DNA from: an uncultured Ruminococcus sp. | GTDB lineage: Bacteria > Bacillota > Clostridia > Lachnospirales > Lachnospiraceae | Length of the DNA stretch: 23,671 nt | Direction: 5' to 3' | NCBI GenBank assembly: GCA_900555215.1 | Contig: USKR01000001.1 | Location: 1 to 23,671, forward strand | Shown here: in pieces, positions 21,299-23,671 of the stretch | Numbering within the stretch: position 1 is the stretch's first letter | How the letters are laid out: the number at the start of each line of letters is the position of its first letter | Notes under the pieces: model-generated | Seen by the model: the letters and a program-made list of their open reading frames with translations, nothing else | What the model was told of the DNA's origin: nothing | The model's database searches: none | Made by a program: the position numbers and the translations under genes

Positions 21299-23671
21299 AT
21301 GGGAAAATGGTATAGAAAGGCTGTCGTTAAGGCAGCCGTTTTAATAGCGGGAATCCTGAGCGGGGCGGCGTTCCTGACTTCTTTTGCCGTGGGGACTACG
21401 TTTGCGGGAACCGTAAACCCGGCAGAGATCATGACCATGGTGAACCAGCCTTATGAAGATTCGGTAGATTTTAAGGCGGCGGTCAGTGATTCGATGTCCC
21501 AGGTATTCCAGATGTTCCGGCTGGAAGATCTCTTTGAGATGGACGGCGCATACAATCCGGAGAAACCGGTGGATGTGATGGAATATTATCGGGATGGCAG
21601 GGCAGACGGCGAATATTCTTCGGGAGTCGCATATACATTGGGGGACCTGGTGGAATGGGGAGAAGATTTTTCCTCTGACAGCAGTGATGATTACGCGGAG
21701 AATGAAGTGGTCGTGTGCAGGAGACCGGACGGGGGATACTATTATTATTATCTGGATGAATTCCTCTCGCTTTTCAGATCCGGCGAGATGACCATGGAAT
21801 TCGATGACGGTTACACGAGCCAGGAACTCTATCTCCAGGGGCTGGAGAACGGCACATATGTTTCGTCCGGAGTTTCCGGCGGTATCAAGATTTACGGAAG
21901 CGACGGCAGCCTGATGTATACAGACTGCTGGAATTTCGGACAGAGCCTGCGCGAACAGTTTGCGCCTCTGGGAGCGGAAAACCTGCTTCAGATAGTCAAC
22001 AGCACGGAAAATCTTAACGGAAGGCTGTCCGCCGTGTATGAAGCGCTGGAGATGACCCTGGGCACGATATACGGAGAGTATGATTTATATCAGTCCGGAT
22101 GGGATTATCTGGAAGAGGGGAACACAAATCTTACTTATCTGTACATTAATACGGATACCAAACGAGTAGAGACAAATAAAAGCGAATACAAAAACTATGA
22201 AGATGCTGAGAAAAACCTGGAGGCTATGAAATCCGGGGATCATGTGAAATACATGTTTGTATATCCGAAGCTGAAAGATTTTGAGACAAACATGAATGTA
22301 TCCGCGTCAGGAGAATGGGAAGTGGTAAAAAGCCAGCGGACGAGCAGGGAGTCCGGCGTTATATTTGCGGCTTCAGTGGATACTTCCTACCCGATCCAGG
22401 ATCAGTTTTACGAAGGAAAGGAAAGCTATGACCGAAATGTCCCGTTCCTCCGTTATTCCATGACCGCGCTTATAGCCGGAGCGGTTCTCTTCCTTGTTTC
22501 TGCTGTGTGGCTTGCTGTCGTGTCAGGAAAAAAACCGGAAGACGAGGAGGTGCATCTCGCTGCGTTCGACCGGTGGAAAACAGAACTGGCGGCGGGAGTT
22601 GTTATCGCCGTTTGGGGAGCCGCGACATGGATCGCCATAGGCGGCGGGTATGTGACAGGAAGCTGGAATGAATTAAATGAGGCTGTGAACTATTATACAG
22701 AATCCCTGGGCGGGGTGCCCCAGCTTTATTCGGCAATGTTTACCCAGGCGCTGGGAATGTCTGATGTGACCGCTGTATTCCTGTACGGAGTATTTACCTT
22801 CCTGTGCTTCTTCTGGGGATTTACAAGCCTGGTCAGGAGGATTAAGGCAAAAAACCTCTGGAGAGGAAGCCTGCTCTATGCTGTGATCAGATTTACCGGC
22901 AGGGTGATGGAGGCGCGCACAGTGACGATGAGGGCGGGAATCATATCCCTGGCTTTCCTGTTTGTACAGTGGATGGCGATCCTTGTGCGGTCCGGTCCGG
23001 CTGTGCTTCTTGCGCTGCTTGCGGATATTGCGGCTGTATGGTTTGTCCTTAGCAGCGCGATGGCGAAAAGTAAGATAAAAAAAGGGATCGAAGAGATAGC
23101 GGGTGGAAACCTGGAGCACCGGATCGAGGCTGACGGGCTGAGGGGCGCGGATAAGGAGCTGGCAGAAAAGGTCAATGATATCGGAAGCGGGCTGAACAAG
23201 GCGGTGGATGAAGCTATGAGAAATGAAAGGCTGAAGACAGACCTGATCACCAATGTGTCCCATGATATCAAGACGCCGCTTACCTCTATCATAAACTATG
23301 TAGATATCCTGAAACGGTCCAACATTGAGGATGAAAAAATCCGGGGCTACCTGGATATCCTTGAGGCAAAGGCACAGCGCCTGAAAACACTGACCGAGGA
23401 TGTGGTGGAAGCGTCTAAAGTGAGCAGCGGTAATATTACCCTGGAATTTATGGATGTAGATTTAAGGGAGCTGGTCCAGCAGACAGAGGGAGAGCTGGCG
23501 GAGAAGTTTGCCGCCAGAAATCTGACGGTTGTGCTGAATATGCCGGAAGAGCCGGCGGTCATCCATGTAGACGGACGGCGCATGTGGCGGGTGCTGGAAA
23601 ACATATTCGGCAACGCCGCGAAATACGCGATGCCGGGGACCCGGGTGTACGCTGATCTGACGCTGGGCGGG
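21299..23671 (+). CDS. Large sensor histidine kinase with extracytoplasmic domain (3' partial)
   Basis: The frame runs without stop from ATG at 21299 to the window end (791 residues), so the C-terminus is missing. ATG is preceded by AAGGGAG. Predicted layout: one N-terminal helix (about 10-35), a large extracytoplasmic region (about 36-385) rich in Tyr, Asp and Glu, then further helices near 388-408, 430-450, 490-513, 546-565 and 568-588, a HAMP-like linker (about 589-645), the H-box with His655 in NVSHDIKTPL, and the N-box ENIFGNAAKYA near 767. The remaining ATPase motifs lie outside. It pairs with the regulator just upstream. I do not recognise the external domain; its size and the extra membrane helices suggest detection of an extracellular signal. 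Confidence 0.9.
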   Translation, partial: MGKWYRKAVVKAAVLIAGILSGAAFLTSFAVGTTFAGTVNPAEIMTMVNQPYEDSVDFKAAVSDSMSQVFQMFRLEDLFEMDGAYNPEKPVDVMEYYRDGRADGEYSSGVAYTLGDLVEWGEDFSSDSSDDYAENEVVVCRRPDGGYYYYYLDEFLSLFRSGEMTMEFDDGYTSQELYLQGLENGTYVSSGVSGGIKIYGSDGSLMYTDCWNFGQSLREQFAPLGAENLLQIVNSTENLNGRLSAVYEALEMTLGTIYGEYDLYQSGWDYLEEGNTNLTYLYINTDTKRVETNKSEYKNYEDAEKNLEAMKSGDHVKYMFVYPKLKDFETNMNVSASGEWEVVKSQRTSRESGVIFAASVDTSYPIQDQFYEGKESYDRNVPFLRYSMTALIAGAVLFLVSAVWLAVVSGKKPEDEEVHLAAFDRWKTELAAGVVIAVWGAATWIAIGGGYVTGSWNELNEAVNYYTESLGGVPQLYSAMFTQALGMSDVTAVFLYGVFTFLCFFWGFTSLVRRIKAKNLWRGSLLYAVIRFTGRVMEARTVTMRAGIISLAFLFVQWMAILVRSGPAVLLALLADIAAVWFVLSSAMAKSKIKKGIEEIAGGNLEHRIEADGLRGADKELAEKVNDIGSGLNKAVDEAMRNERLKTDLITNVSHDIKTPLTSIINYVDILKRSNIEDEKIRGYLDILEAKAQRLKTLTEDVVEASKVSSGNITLEFMDVDLRELVQQTEGELAEKFAARNLTVVLNMPEEPAVIHVDGRRMWRVLENIFGNAAKYAMPGTRVYADLTLGG

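Noticed and set aside
1..23671. CRISPR arrays, insertion sequences, tRNA or rRNA genes, prophage or attachment sites
   Set aside because: No regularly spaced repeats, transposase or integrase motifs, or RNA gene signatures were found on either strand.

Overview
The window looks like chromosomal DNA of a Gram-positive anaerobe of the Clostridia, most likely a Lachnospiraceae-type gut bacterium. Reasons: strong AGGAGG-type ribosome binding sites, roughly balanced base composition, an ECF-type thiamine transporter under a TPP riboswitch, VanR-like two-component systems, a short pyruvate kinase without the extra C-terminal domain of Bacillus, a B12-dependent diol dehydratase operon, and a very large surface protein with a degenerate sorting signal. 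Gene density is high. I see no rRNA, tRNA, CRISPR array or insertion sequence.

Layout. (1) 1-4139: 3' part of a giant secreted PHP/CehA-type metallohydrolase. (2) 4136-5081: promoter, TPP riboswitch, thiT and terminator. (3) 5208-7278: an OmpR-family regulator overlapping its histidine kinase. (4) 7413-8844: promoter and brnQ. (5) 8876-9314: a small minus-strand membrane protein with a diheme-like histidine pattern, and a Rex-like palindrome between it and pyk. (6) 9355-10869: pyk and a strong bidirectional terminator. (7) 16903 down to 10868, minus strand: an operon for coenzyme-B12-dependent diol/glycerol dehydratase (pduCDE), its reactivase (pduG, pduH), a cobalamin adenosyltransferase and a Uma2-family nuclease gene. 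(8) 17252-18520: a divergent M20 amidohydrolase. (9) 18542-20369: yaaA (-), maf (+) and a 5'-truncated M48/YgjP metallopeptidase (-). (10) 20576 to the window end: a second, paralogous two-component system whose kinase runs off the window.

How the genes work together. The pdu operon encodes what is needed to make and keep active a dehydratase converting 1,2-propanediol or glycerol to an aldehyde: apoenzyme, reactivating chaperone and the enzyme that makes adenosylcobalamin. Three junctions are TTGA/ATGA stop-start overlaps and one is a direct TAA-ATG contact, so translation is probably coupled. PduD carries an N-terminal helix resembling a microcompartment-targeting peptide, but no shell protein, aldehyde dehydrogenase or alcohol dehydrogenase gene is present here. 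The operon has a good promoter preceded by three TGTGGTTTT repeats in roughly helical phase.

The most interesting points are the compact dehydratase operon with a targeting peptide but no shell genes, the direct repeats upstream of it, the 118-residue diheme-like protein beside a Rex-like site, an inverted repeat around the thiT -10 box in addition to the riboswitch, and the truncated YgjP-like gene. Every functional statement rests on reading motifs by eye; no database search was made.
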